Positions 23,454 through 36,172 of a DNA stretch of 64,000 nt are shown here, one piece after another. The first letter of the stretch is position 1; every line of letters begins with the position of its first letter. The position numbers were made by a program, and so were the translations under genes. A model generated the notes under the pieces. The model saw only the letters and a program-made list of their open reading frames with translations. It did no database searches and was not told where the DNA came from. This stretch comes from Margaritispora aquatica. Taxonomy: Eukaryota > Ascomycota > Leotiomycetes > Helotiales > Discinellaceae. The stretch is from positions 1,761,831 to 1,825,830 of the forward strand of contig VJWN01000002.1 of the NCBI GenBank assembly GCA_007644065.1, written 5' to 3'.

Positions 23454-24713
23454 GTTTCGTTTTGAGTGGAAGACAATAGCAAGTCACAATGTAACGTACT
23501 TTCCCTGACGTGTTGTATTGAATTTTGAGGATAGGTATTATACAATACTCAGTCCTCGGGAGCTCGGACTCCTGATGGATGGTTTAGAGTTGGATTTATT
23601 TGCTATTGGCGAAGCTAATAGTTTTTACCATCTTATCTACCTAGAGAGAAAGCAACAAGAAATAAACATGACATACTTGAGGTGTACAGAAACAGAGAAC
23701 CTATCCGAGGATGCTTGCCCGAAGTCACTAAGCACGGAATCAAGAAAACTGCTTCCAAATTCGCAAATATGCACTCAAAACTAAAACAGAGCATAAAAAC
23801 CGATGTCTTCCAATAAAGTACACTTATTAGACAATCGTATTGCATTGACATCCGAATTATCATTCTCCCCATCTTTCCCCTAGCCCCAAACCCAGACCCA
23901 GACCCGCTCCTAGTAACAATTTCCCCACCTCGCACCAATATCGTCATCATCACATAACCTACCTCACCATATCCTTTCCCCCTCTATAAACAAGTACATC
24001 ATTACACAATAGAAAAAGTACGAACACCACAAACACACGCACGCAAACATACATGCAAGAACCTTCATAAACCCGCAAAATAGAGTCTAGCATAATGTGC
24101 ACTCGTCACGACATAGCTCAGTATACACCTAGGTAATGTCACAACACACACAATACATGCTATTTATCCGTCATTGACCACTCTCTGTAGAAAGAGAATA
24201 GACCTAAACGACTCGAACGTGGACGAAATACGCATCGACAATAACAGCTACACTAGGACCGGAGGTCAGAAATCGATATTAGTGTAGTATAATCTGGAGG
24301 CTATACGCGAGACACCTTTCACATATACAACTCCACGCAGCCTGGTTATCAAATCTTCAAAGTTGCAAAGAGGATATAAACAGATTAGTAATGTTGGCTC
24401 ACAACTTCATAATCACATCACAGGAAATCATGTGCAAGAAAGATGTAGAAACACCAAGAGACTTTTATTAGGTATTAGCGGCGAAGTTTTTTGCCCTAAA
24501 GGCAGATTGCAAAAAGACAGTCTGGGTATAGGGTATCAATACGCAGCGCGATGCACAAGTGTGCAAACCAAATGACAAACAAAACAGTACAATAATGCAA
24601 AAATGAGTGGTATCAATCAACAATCAATCTTGGGTATTTCAAGGAGATCCGTTTCCCGACGACAAAGAAATCGTTTCTATCGCAAGCGACGATGTGGTCC
24701 AGACCAAGTGTAT
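23454..24713. other. intergenic, no gene seen
   Basis: This is 3' flank of the P450 and downstream flank of the PH-domain gene. It is AT-rich with short CA/AC-rich patches at about 24020-24150. No supported coding frame or RNA was found. Confidence 0.5.
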
Positions 24714-26356
24714 TTAAGCGGAGGCGGCGACCTGGGTGGTGGTAGCTGGGATGACTGGGGTAGGCTCGGAAACGACAGCTGGCTCAACTGGAGCTGGGGT
24801 TTCTTCAACAGGAGCCTCGACAGCAGCTGGCTTCTCAGAGACCTTCTCCTTCTTTGCCTTCATGGTGGCACGGAGCTTGGCGAACAAAGGCTTTTCAGCA
24901 GGCTTCTCGGATGACTCCTCATCGCTGGACACGACCTTCTCCTTCTTGGCTCCAAAGCCGAACGGCAGGGAAGACTTGCGCTTGTCGCTCTTCACGACAG
25001 GTGCTTCGGTTTTGGTCTCAACAACTGGGGCTGGAGCCTCGACAACCTCAACTGGAGCCTCTGGGGTCTCGACTGAGGTGATTGGCTCGCTCGCCTCCAC
25101 AGCTGGGATGACTGGTGCAGACTCGCTAACAGGCTCCTCCTTGGCGACAACAGGGGCATCCTCGGATTTCTTATCAGCCTTGCTAGAAAATTTGGATTGG
25201 AGAGTGCCGAAGATTGAGTTGCGCTTGGATGGCGCAGGCTTCTCGACGACTGGTGCAGCCTCTTCAACAACTGGCGCAGCCTCGGTGACCTCTGGAGTAG
25301 GCTCGACCACTGGCTCAACAATAACTGGTGTCTCGACGGCGGGTTCGGCAACAGCTGGCTCCTCAACGGCTGGGACAACTGCTGTCTCCTCTTTGGCGAC
25401 CTCGGTCTTCTCCTCCTTCTTTCCCAGGCCGAAACTACCGAAGATGGAGTTACGCTTGCGGGATGCAGAGCGGCTCTTGCGGGCCTTCTTCTCTTCCTTC
25501 TTCTCTTCGGCCTTCTCCTCAGCCTTGACCTCCTTCTCGATACTCTTCTTTGGGGCCACAACGGCAGCGACAACTGGTGTTGGCTCGAGGAACTTCTTGT
25601 ATTCCTCAGTCTCGACGACAGTTGCTGCGAGCTCAGTGGCCTCCGCAGACTTTGCCTTCAAAACAGAAACCCAGTTATCACGCTCAGCGATTGTGGTGGT
25701 TTCAAAAGTGTGCTTGTGTCCACCGGATGAGAAGCTGAAGGCGACAGATCCCTCCTCAGCGATGTCGGTGATCTCGGACTAGAAGCAATCAATGTTAATA
25801 ACCTTCTGGGGACATTGAAAGGTGTGGCAGAGTGCATACCAAGTTGAAGAGTCCAGCTGGGCTAGCCTTGTCTGTAGGCTTCTTGCTGAAGAACAAGAGG
25901 CCCTTGCCGGTGTGAGCCGCCCAGGCAACGTTCTTGCTGGCAACATCTTGTGCCTTCTCGCCACGAAGATAGCTGGAGAGAGCCTTGGACTCGACAGCCT
26001 CGTTACCAAAGTAGAAGAACTTCTTTTGGAAAATCAAACCCCTAGAAGTAAGAAATGTTAGCCAGCTATTAATAACTGCTATGTAGCTCCACGCCCTTCC
26101 CAGGAAAGGCTAGAGAGATCACTTACTTGAGAAGACCAGGTCCCTTGTATCCAAGAACACCCTCCTCAACAGGCTTGACCTCCTCAGGAGTAGCCACAAC
26201 TGCTTCCTCCGTCACTTCTGGCGTAGCTTCAACGGGTGCCTCTGTCGATGGCTCGACTGCAGCAGGTGCCTCGACCTTGGGCTCAACAACAGGTGTTGAA
26301 GCTTCAACTGGTGCCACAACGGGCTCTTCAATCTTGGTTGCGACTTCTGAAGACAT
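24714..26356 (-). CDS. PH-domain protein, Mug6-like
   Basis: Three exons (26127-26356, 25840-26041, 24714-25778) give 498 residues in phase. After an acidic PVE-rich N-terminus (1-65) comes a pleckstrin-homology-like domain (about 66-190), running from VLGYKGPGLLK through a strand with KKFFYFGN to ERDNWVSVLKAKS, the usual C-terminal PH helix with its tryptophan. The match is to the fungal family named after fission-yeast 'meiotic expression up-regulated protein 6'. The rest is disordered, very rich in P, V, E, A and K, and contains two copies of KRNSIFG plus a related KRKSSLPFG, each in a basic block. The ATG at 26356 was chosen. The frame continues upstream to another ATG near 26527, but that part is Phe/Ser/Pro-rich and looks like translated leader. 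Confidence 0.85.
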
Positions 26357-29300
26357 CTTGAGAGGGGAAATTCGAAACGTGGAATGGGGTATTAAAAGTG
26401 GTAGTAAAGTATCTTGGTTTGAAGAAAAGGAGTGAGGAAGTCTGTTCAAGGTGAGTGAAGAAGTTGGGAAGAACTGAAAGGAAAAAGGTGATGGGAAGTT
26501 TATAAGATTATTGGGGCAACAGAGCAACGACGCTAGCCAAATTGAGGAATCATGGATTGAAATTAAATGGAAGCTGCGATCTGCAACAAGGCTGGGGGGG
26601 TCCGGCTACAGCTGCAACTAAAAAAGCCTAGCTTGAAGACAATTCTGTTAGACAGACTCAAAGACTCAGAAGTCTCAGATGGAGTATGGAGTTTAGACAT
26701 TATCAAATTATTGTAATCATCCATCATTATTATGGCATATCATACCTTCTCCAGATCGCAGGACACAGGGCACAATGGTTTAACTGGGTCTGAAATGCAC
26801 TCGCCTTCAAAAGACGTCAGTTTACAGCTCCCAAGGCTTCCTATGTCTAGGTATCCTCGACTTCCAACTAGAGCTGTATGCTACTTCGTCCATACAACCA
26901 TACAATAATCTTCTCACCACGCCATCTCCAGTCTCCAGATCGCCATTATTGAATGGTCATGCGATCTTATTTTGACTCGCAGAGACGCCTTGTCCTGCTT
27001 GTCCTACGAGGCAGACCCTGCGATGATTGGGTCACAGCTAACCCTATCAACCACACGGTGAATGGCATAATATCACATGAACGTGCGATGGGTTCCAAGG
27101 TTATGATTACGCCAAACTCTCGGGAAATACGCCTCTCCTATCTCTTTTCTTGCCTCCTTGCCCTTGGTCTCGTACCCTCCTCATCCGTGGCTCTACCACC
27201 GTACACCACTCAGCGACCATACGGCCTCTACTTTTGTCAGACGTCTCTGCCGCTGACCCAACAACACGCCCCGACCAGTAGCCGAGTCAGAAATTCGGAA
27301 ATCCATGAGCGTCGGCCAAAACTCAACCTATGGTGAATTAGTGGCATGGTCGAAGGGGAGATTTGACGCCTCCGAAACAAGATGCACCCACACAAGCTAT
27401 GGCCTCCACGCGCTCTGTACTCTTTTTTGTGGACGCGAATAACGCGGTGGATGCATGAAGAAGCATAGCATTGTGCAGTAACCTTGAGGAGTGTGACCGA
27501 TCTATACCGTACCATCCATCTATCAGCTCAACAAACTAGTTGCCAGCAGCTAGAATCAACGAAATCGATGGGCATTAAAACCACTGCCATCCTTCATCTG
27601 TTAGGTTGAGCAAAGAATAAGGGGTTAGGTTCGAGGCTGTCGGATGGGCTAGAGGCTAGAGCTAGGTCGTAGCCGCAACACAAAGATATTGGACGAATTT
27701 CAGGAGACATCCACCGATACGCCATGATTGCTAGGATTGGATTTGGACATCATCTCTTGGCAGACAGCTGCATCAATCATTCCATGAGAACATGGCTGGC
27801 TATTCGCGGTACACTTTCGTTTCAGTCAGAGTGGCTGTCTCGACGATATGTGATTAATTACAATTCCTAAAATCCGAATCCAGCGCCCATCGAATGCTTG
27901 CCACCCAGTCCAGATTTTGAGTCTAGGATTGAAGTCTGGATTACCATATCTTCGTATTCTGATGTGGCGATTAGGTAGCAATATCTTAAATTTTCCTTTC
28001 GAAATATTTCCCCCCCTTGTCTTTGGCCTTGTCGTCTCATTCATTTCCCTGGTATGGAGCTAATCAAGACAGGCCAGGCCAAGCTAGCTAGTCCCGTCCA
28101 AGTCCCGGCAGCAAGAAGCCCAAGCGTCAAGCCTGCGACCCATCAGAAGTACATTTATTTGGTCTAGTTTAGTGGAGAATAACCCTGAATCAACCTCTCT
28201 TCATCTCAGATGGTGCCAAGGAGATAACCACCTCAGAATTTTATTTTCTCCTAGTCTTCTCTCCTCCATAAACCATCCGTCTCAGGGAAGTTTTTCACTG
28301 TATGGGATCCACTCGAAAATTATGAGTTTCAGATTCCCTTATTACTTGTTGGAACGTTTGTCACATATTGATACCTTGCTTCAATTTTGAACTTCTTTGT
28401 CATGATGATATTGAATGGTTCGCATCCCCGATTGTTGAATCCCTGGATTAGGATTCAAAAGAAAATAACTTCGAGACAGAACAAGACTTGAGGGCACCTC
28501 GCTTCAGTGCACAGTGAACGCCTCACCGTTTATGGATCCGAAGATGTGCAGTTGATTGGAAATAGTTTGGCAAACTGATGGTACTGTGCACAAGGATCAT
28601 GTCATGAAGATGTAGCCAATAAAGTCGAGAAATCGTCATACGACTGCAACTTTGATGCTGTGGGCAAGGGGTGCAGCTTGCTTCAGCGGTCAACCGCAGG
28701 ACAACCCAGGCTGTTTCCAAACAGTATAAATGCAGACCTCCCACTGACAAACGAAAAGGTTGCAAGGCCATCCAGCCTATCAGTGAGATGATGCCTTCTG
28801 AAGCGTATGCAGAAGATCGGCGGACTATTGACCGCTCTGATAAGGCGGCCACGTGTAATTGGGAGACTAAGCATAATCACCAGATCTTCGCCAAACTCGA
28901 TTCATTCTCTTTGATGAGATCGACTCGGCAATGGCTATGGTTGAATTGAAGTCCTCGGTTGTGGCGGATGTCCATCTGATGGGCGAGTGTGCCCGTTTTG
29001 CGGGCTGAAGTTGTATTAGAGATTGGAATTCCTTTCGTCTGTTTGCATTATTCTTGATTAATTTATCTTTCAAGCGGAAGCAAAATTTCCTAGATAGTGT
29101 CAAATTTTTTTTTCTGAAATACCTGTTTAAACATCTCCGCAAACATTTTGTTTGCTGCAATAGCAATCTTCTCAAGTCTAGCGAACACGGTCAAATCACG
29201 AATTTCCATGTCGATATAAGTTTTGGCATACAGCACCATTGTAAGGAGGGATTAGCATTTGCAAACTCTCAAGGCACCATAGCTCGTAATTCACTGGCAC

Positions 29301-30452
29301 ACAGGTGGGCTTTGTATCCTATTGATGTTTTCTGCTCAAACTTTGAAATCATTTTTTTGCGCTTGCAATATACATGATAAGGCCTGCATCCTATCTCCAG
29401 AATATATTGCTCACAATTTCTAGTATGATAGTAACATTAGCAAAGCAGCATTTCCTGGCTATCCGCTAAACAGCAAAGGCATACCCCAAGATCTCGAAAT
29501 TTTGTATTGATAGGTGCTGATGTTAGCGTGCAGGGAGAGATTTGCAAATGTTTTGACTACATAACTGATTGGGCTTATGTTATGTTATTTTTCTATACGA
29601 GTCTATTGTATTGCGGACTCAAGAGGAAGATCGGTGATGTACTGTCTTTCACCATATTTAGTTGTGGTTCAAACAGCCATACTATGTATATTGGAATGTG
29701 CAAGATCGCTGATGCTCGCCCATATGTCGTACATTCCTTGCGCAGTCTTTCCTGTTGAGGCGTCTCCTCTATTGAAGCGTATCTGCTGTTGCAGTGTCTC
29801 TTTTGTTGAAGAGTCCTCGTCGCGTGGGAATGTCGATCTGTTTTGGAGAACATTCCAAGGCTGGTACTTAGAGACCTGGCAACGTGCCATTCCGGGACTT
29901 TGCTATCGGTGCTAGCTACCAAAGCACAATATTCTCCAAACCTTGCGTAATAGGTGCCCCTATGCAGTGGTTTCGCTGGGTGAAGCTTTAACGCACCTTG
30001 CACCGCTGATCCGCTAACGTGGAATCCATGTGTTTAGACCCGGTGTTCATCCGATGTAAGAAGTGTGCTCATCTGTAAACCATTTAGTCGAATAGCAAGG
30101 AGGATGCTCGCGTCTCACTAGTTCTTGTGATGCTTCCATCAACCTTGCTCGCTTATTCACGGTCATGAGCTTGATTTGGCTTGGAAAGAACAACGCCCAT
30201 CGCACAACCTCAAGGTACTAAAGCCTTATCCTGATATTCGTAAGGCGCCCTTTTTGACCGATTTCTCGCTCTTGTACAGTACCAATCAGCCCATGTCGAC
30301 AGAGTATGCAGTGCTGTGTTGCTCAGCCCCGCCCGACCAAAGTCTCAGCCCCTTTGGGCTTCGTCTTTACAATTCGCCTTCGCACTCATAATCACCACTT
30401 TTCTCATTAACGAACATCGCTTCTGAAATTCTAAAAAGCTAACAGACCCGTA
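26357..30452. other. 4-kb gene-poor stretch
   Basis: No gene is supported in either strand. The many short frames lack recognisable motifs, hydrophobic topology or consistent splice signals. I saw no long terminal repeats, transposase motifs or reverse-transcriptase motifs. The first ~400 bp are the promoter and leader of the PH-domain gene. The part at 29.0-29.4 kb is AT-rich. Confidence 0.5.
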
Positions 30453-31887
30453 ATGGACGCTCTCACTCACAATATTGACGAGGCAACGACATCCATGTCC
30501 GCCCAGGTTGACATAATAATTGCAGCACAAGGTCATCCAACGCTAGGTCTAGTGCGACGGTCCAGACAACAACAACCACCACCTGCTTTCGATAACACGC
30601 ATATGAATGGAAACAATTTGCGGAATTCTCCAGCTGAATCCAAGACTTCAGAGATTGATTGTTTATTCGACTCTTGTAATCTGTCTTCTTCGTTTCAGCA
30701 AGCAGATGCGGTACTAGAATGGGCACAAGAATTTACCAAAATTACCAGAGTTCCGACACTACATGGAAAGGCCGAAGAGATTATGTGGGGGGATATTTGG
30801 AAAAGGTTGTCACTTTGCCACTGCCAGCCGATTTCTCAATATCGACAGCTTCAGACTGCGAGAATTACACGCCGATATGTTCAGATTTCGAAATTCAACA
30901 AATTCCTCCAATTTGGATACTAGATGGCCTCGACCATATCCCAATTTTCGAGAGTGGGGTCCAAAGTCTCGAGCCAGTTTATGAGGCTGAAACCACATGG
31001 ATATTTCCTAAAGCTGAGTGTAGTCAAGCGAAATTGACGCCGTGTTCTTCTGCTTCACATCCGTTGGTATTCGACTACGCTAGACAGCCAGGACCAAACT
31101 ACCCTGCCCAAATTGCTCCCGATAAAATGTCTGAGGCGAGAAGGCTGTACGACACGTACTTGCTGCAGGTTCAATTGGAAAAGAGTAGAGGGAAACTCGC
31201 AAATTGTCCAAAACATGGGTCTAAGGGAGAAAGTCCTATGCTCGATCTAATTTGTTTTCGAACTAGTAATGCTCCTACCACAACTACTACAGATCGTAGA
31301 TCCATTTGTCTAAGATCAAGCGCAGCTAAGAGAGCTAGAGCTGCTTTGATCCGATTCATCGGACCCTGTGACGTTTGTTTTTCCAATAAGTTAGCAGTAC
31401 GTAGGTTCCAACTCATGCAATGAATATTGCTTATTATTAAATAGTGTTCCTTGAAGCACCATGACCTGAAAAGTCTGGCACAGGTGCATACACGTAACGA
31501 AAGAGAAGATACTGTATCAACGGCTGAGACCACTTCTGCCGATATACCACACTCAACTCGACGACTAGAACGTCGGGAGCCACGACCAGAGACTGAGCAT
31601 TCGCCTACCTCAGGTGCGCAACCCACTTCATTGTACTACCTCACTGTGCACTCACCAGCTATATTATCGCCACCTGAATGCTCTTTTGTAATCTTCTCAT
31701 CGCCTTAGGTTTTCTGGTCGGAGTGAGTAGCTTAGCTGTTGGTCTGTGGCGATCCTTTGCGACTGGGGACGAGGGCAAAGGATTCACCGTTGCAGCATGG
31801 ATTATCGCCGTTGGCGCGTTTTTGATTCTTGAAGCTCGGAGACGACATTCTCTAAGATGTAAAGCAGTCACGGAGAGAAATGGCTGA
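30453..31887 (+). pseudogene. broken orphan gene with C-terminal TM region
   Basis: Coding-like segments follow one another but do not stay in one frame. The first (30453-about 30805) begins MDALTHNIDEATTS. The second (about 30719-31396) lies in another frame, and I found no plausible intron to join them. It ends in GPCDVCFSNKLA at a GTACGT donor, and a 48-nt intron joins it in phase to C-SLKHHDLKSLAQVH (from 31445), keeping a Cys-rich motif. The last part (31678-31887) is again in a different frame, preceded directly by TGA, and encodes two hydrophobic helices (LFCNLLIALGFLVGVSSLAV and FTVAAWIIAVGAFLIL). This order, soluble then Cys-rich then two TM, suggests one ancestral fungal membrane protein with at least two frame breaks. 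The family is not identified. Confidence 0.45.
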
Positions 31888-32869
31888 AGCGACAATTGAT
31901 CAAACAACTTGGTGCTCTTCAACTCGACAGAAGCAATTTCATCGATATACAAGCAACACCTCAGAACATGCTGCTCCTGATTATGCAATATTACTAAAAT
32001 TCCGATTGACTAGCTTTCTCAACGTGGAAGGATCTTAATCGCTTCGATCAGCACCACGAGCTACTCGGTACAAGCCGGTGGAGAATATTACAGGCTCCGG
32101 AATTGCTGAGCTAGACGGCAAGCAGCTGGATGGCCATAGCAGAGAACAAAAAGGGCCATGAGAGTGAAAGTCTGAGATATGCCAACGAAAAGCAATTGGA
32201 GCATTTCATTTCAATGTACATAAAAAGATCCAACTAGAGTCTTGAAATCGTGTTCAAACGCTATGTTTGATTCTGTAGATACCTTTTTCGAAGCTCAAAA
32301 TACCCCAAACTTCACAACAGAGTACTGTTCCAGAATGAATGATCCAGCCAAAAAGACATTCCGCAGTTCAGTTTACCAGTGCAGCATCCTTTACACAGGC
32401 GTCGAATTCCCAATTTGAGATCAAGGAAGCTCTCACGATTGGCGAGCTTGACGTTCCACCACGCTTTTTGACATGGATATCGTGAACTTCGCCCACTTAC
32501 AGACCACCATCACAAAAAGAGTGCACTAAGCTATTGCGAGAAGTTCAACGAGCCAATAAACAACATTATACTGAGCGAAGCCGCATTGCAGATTCTTGGA
32601 CTGCGCTGTTATCAAGTCTTAATGTATGCGGTCTTGAGGCAATGCAGCAGCTTTAAAACCTTGTGCCCTCCATAGCATTGTGAGCAGAGGCTGAAGGGAT
32701 GCACATCATAAACGTTGATATTATGAATAGACATGCATCGTAGCATTGGGGGCTATTCTTCCCACAGCCTGATTGTCGGTTTTAAAGATCATTGCCCATC
32801 TCCCAACTCGCAATGGGTTCTTAAGCTTTTGACCGCATTCGTAATAAAGTTCGTCCTCAGATCTCAGTT
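31888..32869. other. intergenic or decayed sequence
   Basis: No open gene is present. Short coding-like snippets occur in changing frames (for example around 32170-32230 and 32530-32660) but cannot be assembled. This may be further decayed coding DNA. Confidence 0.35.
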
Positions 32870-33735
32870 ATGCCCAAAAGGAACCAATCGCACCCGTTGT
32901 CGCGAGCATTCGGCTTCGTGCTCCTATCACTTCTCGCTTCGCAAGTCATAGCCAAGAACGCCTTTACTCAACCCTGGACAGCTGGTCCAAACAAAGACTA
33001 CTCCAAAAACATCAACTACAACATTGGCGTCAACCTACTCTTCGCGTGGTCAACTTATGTCACTAATGCTACTATATCTCTGTTCCAGGACAACTTTCCT
33101 GGAGATCGTGCAAGTGGTCCTTATGTGATTCTCGCTACAGGTTTGTGCTGTCCGCTGACACTTGTGAGGTCTCGAAGACTGACAAAGTAAGGCGTCAATG
33201 GCTTGACTTGGGGTTGGACAGTCACCTATGCTGCTTTGGATCCCAGCTACCATAATGTATACTACCTGGTGCTTGGATATACCGAGGATGACGACTGCAC
33301 GTCTCATTATTTCAACATCAGCTCAGGTCTATCTGTATCAAGCACATCCTCTAACCAAAGCTCAACTTCCACATCCACCTCGCTAACAACATCTACATTA
33401 CATTAATAACCACACAATTGCCAACAATAACAGCAGCGCCCCTCAAGCATGACTTCTCGCGAGGCCAAATCACTGGAATCGTGCTCGGAGCCATAGCGGG
33501 GGTATTCCTTCTCATTGGAGCTATCTAGGGCGTCCTATTTCACTTCGGAAGGCGTCGTCGAGCTTCAGCTGTTCCACATGTTGTGACTAGAGGAGGGTTT
33601 GGCAGTTGTCGCACAGAGGATCGCGCGGGGAAGTGGTTTCGGTCTGAGATTGAGGGGAATCAGGTCTTTGAGATTAGCGGGATGTCAAAGCAGCGGTATG
33701 TGGAGGCTGATGGGAAGGAAATTGGGAGGAAGTGA
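32870..33735 (+). pseudogene. broken cell-surface protein (signal peptide, Ser/Thr stalk, one TM)
   Basis: Exon 1 (32870-about 33139) starts with a basic N-terminus and a signal peptide (FGFVLLSLLASQVIA), then a lumenal domain (AFTQPWTAGPNKDYSKN). A ~50-nt intron leads to exon 2 (from about 33190; NGLTWGWTVTYAALDPSYHN) and a Ser/Thr-rich stalk. After the stalk the frame ends at TAA (about 33404). One base over, the next frame continues ITTQLPTITAAPLKHDFSRG into a transmembrane helix (ITGIVLGAIAGVFLLIGAI), which is cut by TAG at 33526-33528 and then resumes as a basic cytosolic tail (GRRRRASAVPH) to TGA at 33735. The complete layout is that of fungal single-pass surface proteins with a Ser/Thr stalk. 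A frameshift plus a nonsense codon indicate a pseudogene. Confidence 0.65.
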
Positions 33736-34437
33736 TGGGTCGTTTTGAGATTGGCTTTTGAGAAGATTAGATATTGGAGATGTTCTGTGAATCACTATAT
33801 CTGCTGAGGTAGTGGAGTTAAGTGAAAGTTGTTTGGTATAGATTCCTTCAAGCACATTTCTGTCCCATGAATTGTCCATCCTAACGAAAACGTTCAGGAC
33901 AATCTCGCAAATATCTATCTACATTGTCAGTACTAGTGACATTGCATGGAAGCGAATGATATAATGCAAATCATTTGAGTTAACGGATAGGTTCCAAGTG
34001 ACATCCATGGTCATTGTATTACCTACTGTTTCTCATATCTCCACTAGGTTTGCAATCAATCTAGATGGGGAGTCATGACCATGGTTTCCAAGCAAGAGTC
34101 ATGCATAAGGATCCAAGAAACAGAGATATCTCCCCCATCCGTCTGTGATGATCCATGCACTTAAACCCGACACGGAACACTACAGCCGTAATCAATTCAG
34201 CGGGCTACGTTTACGAGAACATCATCGTGATTGGAACCGGAGAGAGGTCCATTTGGGGGCTATTTCGTTGAAATGCGATATCTCAGCTGAACGTTTCCGA
34301 TCTGGCTTACATTACGTAGTGGTCAACCCTTATCATTTTTTATTGTCTTCTTAGTTTGCCTTCTCATCAGAACACAACTGTTAAATAAGGATTGGTAATC
34401 ACTCGCAATCGTTCACAACTTACACTGCTGCTTCAGT
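33736..34437. other. intergenic, no gene seen
   Basis: Nothing supported was found on either strand. This is presumed promoter of the cupin gene. Confidence 0.5.
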
Positions 34438-35397
34438 ATGTCAGCGGATCAAATTGAGGAGCTTCCTCCTCTGTCGCTCGGAAAGGTAGGCTAATGCGGA
34501 GTTATAAGCTGTCTCTGCCTCATAGTCTAGTATTTGATGCACCCTCAACGCTGACTGACTCCAAGACAGGGAAGCCTTATGCGCATGTTCATTGACCATG
34601 TAATGTCCCTCCGCCATCTCTTGATGCTCCAAGACTTTGGCTTCTCAATTTGTGATATGGAAGAACGCAGGATCCGCTATGGTCAAGTACTACACGATGA
34701 CAAACCAGTGCTAATTCGTCCAGTCCAAACCCAAAAATTCGCCTGAGTACAATTGGTCTGACGTGACCTGGGATGGCAAAGAAGACTCCGAGCCTCTCTT
34801 CGTCCCCAAGCACTGGCATCGTGTTCGTTACTCCTATGAGATCCTTATGAGAATCGATGACTGATTCTGCAGGATCACGATGAGATTATGGAGGTGATAG
34901 AAGGCAAATTGCTCATCAATCTGGATGGCAAAGACATCATTCTTTCGGCTAGCGACCAACCGCTTTTGGTCGAACGCAGACACATCCACGGAATGAACTC
35001 ATGTATGTACGCCTACTTATTGACCTCATCTCTCCGTTTTTTTTTGCTTCTCGTGCCAAGCTAAAAGCCATCCTCGACAGTTCCAGGCGTGCCCGTTTGC
35101 GTCAGAGAGCGCACCATTCCAGTAGGAACATTCAAAGCCCATTTCTTCCAAGATCTGCTTCAGCTTGGCAAGTTGCCCGGGTTCCTCCTCATCATGCGAG
35201 TTTTCTATGACGGAGATTGCTATGCTTCGCTGCCTGGGGGCTTCCAGTGGCTTGATTACACGGTAAGTTACAGTCATGTAAGATAGACTCCGGACTAGAC
35301 TGATGATAATGTTTAGTTCTTGAGCGTCGTTGGATTTGTAGCCAAGGCATTCGTTCCAGCGAAGACGGCAGAGCTGAAGAGGATGAGTAGAAACTAG
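34438..35397 (+). pseudogene. cupin-domain protein with a frameshift
   Basis: Five exons can be spliced: 34438-34485, 34570-34822, 34873-35002, 35087-35262, 35317-35397. The core is a cupin: PLFVPKHWHRDHDEIMEVIEG provides the metal-binding HWH...DE pattern, and LLVERRHIHGMNS the second-motif histidines. This is followed by RERTIPVGTFKAHFFQDLL and a hydrophobic C-terminal tail (FLSVVGFVAKAFV). This layout is common in small fungal cupins of unknown substrate. Exon 2 changes frame at the A-rich run near 34732-34740: the upstream frame reads to TGA at 34744-34746, while SPEYNWSDVTWDGKED begins one base over. No intron fits there. Either the copy is a recent pseudogene or the homopolymer is a sequencing error. 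Confidence 0.6.
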
Positions 35398-36172
35398 TTG
35401 GGTATTCAGCTCAATCAGCGGACAAGACTTCGAAGAGTGTTAGGATTTAGAACTGGGAACCGCTGGGACTGTACTTAGCATTTGACATATCGAGCTCATG
35501 GCCCTTCAAGCATGATTTCGTTTTAACGCTTCCCATCTTTAATCTGTGATTTCCTTCCTGCTTGGTCCGTGAGTTTAGGTTTGCCGATGCAAATAGTTCC
35601 ATAGTCTTGAATAACTATAAAAAAAGGCATTACCACTATATTACAAGCACAAGATTAGTATTACAGTGTAACACATGATCTTGTTCATGACCACATTATT
35701 TCTCATGGTTTTTAATAAGAAGAGCAAGTTGTAGAACTCATGCTTCTGGCTTTCTATCATTTCCATCCAGGATTTTACTCTAGTAATGTCACCTGAATGT
35801 TGCTGAGAGGTCAGGATGTATTCGAGGTGTAGCTTTTAAGCTAAGCCTCTTTTGAACATATACCTACCTTTTGCCCAAGCTTCACTGTGAGTTTTGTATC
35901 ATCTCGTGCACAACGACGTACAATTGTGAGTTGTGGTTGCTTTTACTACCACCCAAAGATACTCAAACCTAGAAAGGTTAATTCCGCTGGCGCCCAACGT
36001 TGACAACCGCCTTCCCAATGCGATGGAGGCTTGGCTGCTCAGCCCTCGACTCGAGGGCCTCACAGCTAGGCGAACCGGGACATCCCATAATATGAGACCA
36101 TACAGAATGTTCCCAAAATCGTAGAGCAATAAGTCTTCTTACTGAAACCCAAATTGGAGACATGCAATCTCA
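35398..36172. other. intergenic, no gene seen
   Basis: No supported coding frame is present. It is AT-rich in its first half. It is presumed promoter of the ULD_2-type gene. Confidence 0.5.

Noticed and set aside
24736..25782. 348-codon plus-strand frame of Ser/Thr/Gly/Ala
   Set aside because: It is the antisense shadow of the PH-domain gene. The complement of a Glu/Val/Pro-rich repeat gives long open frames without meaning.
21462..26356. secondary-metabolite cluster around the P450
   Set aside because: No synthase, transporter or cluster regulator is adjacent; the neighbours are gene-poor DNA and a PH-domain gene.
29593..30003. 136-codon minus-strand frame
   Set aside because: It overlaps open frames on the other strand and shows no features.
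26357..30452. possible transposon remnant in the 4-kb gene-poor stretch
   Set aside because: I found no terminal repeats, target duplications, or reverse-transcriptase or transposase motifs by reading.
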